Below are positions 62,046 to 64,000 of a stretch of DNA of 64,000 nt, one piece after another. The DNA is taken from positions 1,674,001 to 1,738,000 of the forward strand of contig NZ_CP015103.1 of NCBI RefSeq assembly GCF_002214505.1. Direction: 5' to 3'. Position 1 is the first letter of the stretch, and the number at the start of each line of letters is the position of its first letter. The translations under genes and the position numbers were made by a program. The notes under the pieces are model-generated. The model was not told where the DNA came from. It did not search any database and was given only the letters and a program-made list of their open reading frames with translations. The DNA is from Thermococcus siculi (GTDB lineage Archaea > Methanobacteriota_B > Thermococci > Thermococcales > Thermococcaceae).

Positions 62046-62999
62046 ATGAAACGGCCCGTGTACATAACCCAGATGGGGGTGCTTGAGAGGAGGGGCAACA
62101 CCCTCTTCCTTGAGAACGAGAACGGAAAAAAGGCGATACCCATAAACTCGACCAGCGAAATCCATTGCTTTAAGCCGGTGAGTCTCACCAGCGGGGCCAT
62201 GAAGCTCCTGTCGGAGAAAAACGTGCCCGCCCACTTCTACAACAAGTACGGCTATTATAGAGGTTCCTACATGCCGATCGAGGGGCAAATAAGCGGGACC
62301 GTCGTTATAAAACAGGCCAAGCACTACCTCGACCCCGAAAAGAGGCTTTACATAGCGGAGCAGTTTCTGGAGGGCATAAAAGCCTCGATGGTGGCCCTTC
62401 TCAAATCTCAGAGGGCGGACTACAAAAGCATAGCAGAGATTGAAGTGGAGGGAACCACCCCGGTGGAGCTTATGGGGATTGAGAGCCAGCTCTGGAGGGA
62501 GTTCTACGGGATATACGCAACCCTCCTGAAGCACTTTGAGTTCAATGAGAGGAACCGCAGGCCACCGCGGGACGAGGTGAACGCCCTGATAAGCCTCGGA
62601 AACTCCGTTCTGTATACCGTAACACTCTCTGAGATTCGTAAGACTTACCTCCACCCTGCCGTCAGCTTCCTGCACGAGCCCCTCGAGAGGCGCTATTCAC
62701 TGGCCCTCGATATAGCGGACATCTTCAAGCCCATAACCGTCTTCAGGGTCATCCTCAGGCTCGTGAACAGGCGACAGATAAGGGAGGAACACTTTGAAAG
62801 GGACGTTGGAGTGATGCTCAACAGAGAGGGCCTCAAAACGTTCCTAAGCGAGCTAAACGGCGAGCTGGGCAAGAAGATTCTCCATCCAAGGCTCAAGAGA
62901 AAGACCTCAGTGCGCTATTTAATCCGGCTCGAGGGATATTCCCTCGTCAGGCACTTCCTCGGGGACAGGGAGTACAGATCCCTGCGGGCGTGGTGGTGA
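62046..62999 (+). CDS. cas1: CRISPR integrase Cas1
   Basis: 317 residues from the ATG at 62046. The N-terminal beta domain (KRPVYITQMGVLERRGNTLF) is followed by the helical catalytic domain with Glu in VEGTTPVELMGIESQLWREFY, His in VSFLHEPLERRYSLALDIADIFKP and the acidic partner residues after it. With Cas2 it inserts spacers next to the leaders. Stop overlaps the cas2 start (TGATG). Confidence 0.96.
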   Translation: MKRPVYITQMGVLERRGNTLFLENENGKKAIPINSTSEIHCFKPVSLTSGAMKLLSEKNVPAHFYNKYGYYRGSYMPIEGQISGTVVIKQAKHYLDPEKRLYIAEQFLEGIKASMVALLKSQRADYKSIAEIEVEGTTPVELMGIESQLWREFYGIYATLLKHFEFNERNRRPPRDEVNALISLGNSVLYTVTLSEIRKTYLHPAVSFLHEPLERRYSLALDIADIFKPITVFRVILRLVNRRQIREEHFERDVGVMLNREGLKTFLSELNGELGKKILHPRLKRKTSVRYLIRLEGYSLVRHFLGDREYRSLRAWW

Positions 63000-63256
63000 T
63001 GTACGTCATCGTGGTTTATGATGTGGACGTTAAGCGCGTTGCGAAGGTGCACCGCTTCCTGAGAACCCACCTCCACTGGCGTCAGAACAGCGTCTTCGAG
63101 GGAGAAGTCAGCAGAGCACAGCTTTACGAAATAAAAAGGACACTCGAGGGCCTCATCGATGGGGAGGACTCCGTACTGATTTACGAGCTTCCGAACGATA
63201 GCTTCAACCTCCACGTCATCGGCGTGGACAAAAGCCCGGTGGGGGATGTAATTTGA
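62999..63256 (+). CDS. cas2: CRISPR adaptation protein Cas2
   Basis: 85 residues from the ATG at 62999 that overlaps the cas1 stop. MYVIVVYDVDVKRVAKVHRFLRTHLHWRQNSVFEGEVS is the Cas2 ferredoxin-like fold with the conserved Asp in YDVD. Scaffold of the Cas1-Cas2 integrase. Stop overlaps the cas4 TTG start. Confidence 0.96.
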   Translation: MYVIVVYDVDVKRVAKVHRFLRTHLHWRQNSVFEGEVSRAQLYEIKRTLEGLIDGEDSVLIYELPNDSFNLHVIGVDKSPVGDVI

Positions 63257-63741
63257 GGATAACGGGCGTTATGATTCAATACTACTTCACATGCAAGAGG
63301 GAGCTGTGGTTCTTCTCAAGGGGACTTCAGTTTGACTTTGAGAACGAGGACATGCTGATCGGCAGGGTTATCCATCAAGAGTCCTACGACAGGGAGTGGA
63401 AGGAGGTCATGCTTGGAGATGTCAAGCTCGACGTCGTTGTCAAGCGAGGGGGCGTTGAGGTTGTTGAGGTCAAAAAGAGTTCAAAGCTGGAAAAACCCGC
63501 CAGGTGGCAGCTGAAGTACTACCTCTACCTCCTAAAGAAGGCCGGTACAGATGCGAAGGGCGTAATTGCATACCCTGAAGAGGGCAGGAGAGAGGAGGTG
63601 GTCCTTTCCGATGAGGACATAGTTGTCCTGGAGGAGGCTATTAAGGATATCGAAAGGGTTATATCCCTTGATGTCCCTCCAAAAGCTGAGAAGAAACCGT
63701 ACTGCAAAAAATGCGCCTACAGAGATTTCTGCTGGGTGTGA
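63253..63741 (+). CDS. cas4: CRISPR exonuclease Cas4
   Basis: 162 residues from TTG at 63253 overlapping the cas2 stop (TTGA); ATG at 63271 (MIQYYFTCKRELWFF) is an alternative. RecB-like nuclease pattern: GRVIHQESYDREWKEV, LDVVVKRGGVEVVEVKKSSK, and Fe-S cysteines in YFTCKRELW and YCKKCAYRDFCWV. It trims prespacers to the right PAM end before integration. Confidence 0.93.
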   Translation: MRITGVMIQYYFTCKRELWFFSRGLQFDFENEDMLIGRVIHQESYDREWKEVMLGDVKLDVVVKRGGVEVVEVKKSSKLEKPARWQLKYYLYLLKKAGTDAKGVIAYPEEGRREEVVLSDEDIVVLEEAIKDIERVISLDVPPKAEKKPYCKKCAYRDFCWV

Positions 63742-63744
63742 GGT

Positions 63745-64000
63745 ATGGAGTGGGGGGAACTGATAGAACTCATGAAGAGAAAGAAAGCGAAGCCGGATAG
63801 GAGCCTCTACGAGCACTCCAATGGTGTGAAAGCAACGGCATCTATGCTTCTTCGGCGGATACCCCACGATAAAAGGCTGGACGACTGCCTGGTTATGCAC
63901 GCTTTTCTCCATGACGTCGGGAAGCTCGACGACAGGTTCCAGGCAAAACTGGACGGCAAACTGAAACGGGCCCCACCCCACGCCTATCTCGGCCTGGAGC
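63745..64000 (+). CDS. cas3'': Cas3'' HD nuclease, N-terminal part (continues beyond window)
   Basis: 85 codons visible from the ATG at 63745 (GTGAGGT upstream). HD nuclease signature: EHSNGVKATASML, then MHAFLHDVGKLDDRFQAKL and PPHAYLGLE. In Thermococcales the HD and helicase (Cas3') parts may be separate or fused; the 3' end is outside the window. It degrades target DNA recruited by Cascade. Confidence 0.85.
   Translation, partial: MEWGELIELMKRKKAKPDRSLYEHSNGVKATASMLLRRIPHDKRLDDCLVMHAFLHDVGKLDDRFQAKLDGKLKRAPPHAYLGLE

Overview
The window is most likely chromosomal DNA of a Thermococcus-like hyperthermophilic archaeon (Thermococcales). The evidence is an archaeal replication and transcription block (TFS, PCNA, Gins51), an anaerobic superoxide-reduction pathway (superoxide reductase, rubredoxin, NAD(P)H:rubredoxin oxidoreductase-like protein, rubrerythrin), a ferredoxin-linked 2-oxoacid oxidoreductase, BRE/TATA promoters, GGTGA-type ribosome binding sites, frequent GTG/TTG starts with ATGA/GTGA overlaps, and Thermococcales-type CRISPR repeats. 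Coding density is high and most genes are GC-rich. No rRNA, tRNA or insertion sequence was recognised by eye.

Layout. 1-2104: two MFS transporters, divergent. 2181-6731: a cassette of a secreted membrane-anchored protein, ABC-2 permease, small anchored protein and ABC ATPase, followed by a PEGA-domain protein. A paralogous four-gene cassette in the same order lies at 47409-50339 on the other strand. 6746-10293 (minus): membrane export protein, PAP2 phosphatase, ASCH protein, HAD hydrolase, DUF3783 protein and sirtuin. 10458-14718: glyA, two Ig-like secreted proteins, then tfs, a small ORF, pcn and gins51. 14725-17507: molybdopterin oxidoreductase and peroxiredoxin. 17547-18918: an AT-richer pair (secreted protein plus membrane protein) that looks acquired. 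19103-21353: three-gene ABC exporter. 21473-23274: a toxin-antitoxin pair with a frameshifted toxin, a Bat-type regulator, and two gene remnants meeting at a rearrangement scar. 23349-28938: acetyltransferase, GH38 mannosidase, AttH-like protein and an M24 protein lacking most metal ligands. 28940-33250: DUF438/PAS sensor-like protein, TusA-like/DUF1858 protein, HTH regulator, LamG protein and MsrAB. 33324-36044: 2-oxoacid:ferredoxin oxidoreductase.

36277-51070 is an iron and oxidative-stress region with eight ferritin-superfamily genes (ferritin, rubrerythrin, three related ferritin-fold proteins, one further ferritin-like protein, an encapsulated-ferritin-type protein and a Dps-like thioferritin), a PerR/Fur-like regulator, flavodiiron protein, rubredoxin and superoxide reductase. 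These would reduce superoxide and peroxide with rubredoxin electrons and store the iron safely. The region also carries a sulfite-oxidase-like gene broken by a TAG, and it is followed by a tRNA G10 methyltransferase.

52564-64000 is a Cst-type (I-B Tneap; formerly called I-G in Pyrococcus) CRISPR-Cas locus. CRISPR array 1 (32 repeats) is followed by cas6-cas8(cst1)-cas7(cst2)-cas5. Array 2 (43 intact repeats plus degenerate ones) is inserted before cas1-cas2-cas4-cas3'', which runs off the window. The two arrays use repeats differing at two bases, behind leaders with identically spaced conserved elements. The most striking observation is a pair of array 2 spacers (59254-59290 and 60635-60672) whose mismatches fall almost only on third codon positions and which encode nearly the same peptide. 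This implies independent capture from the same site in diverged relatives of one element. All family calls rest on reading motifs by eye, without database searches.
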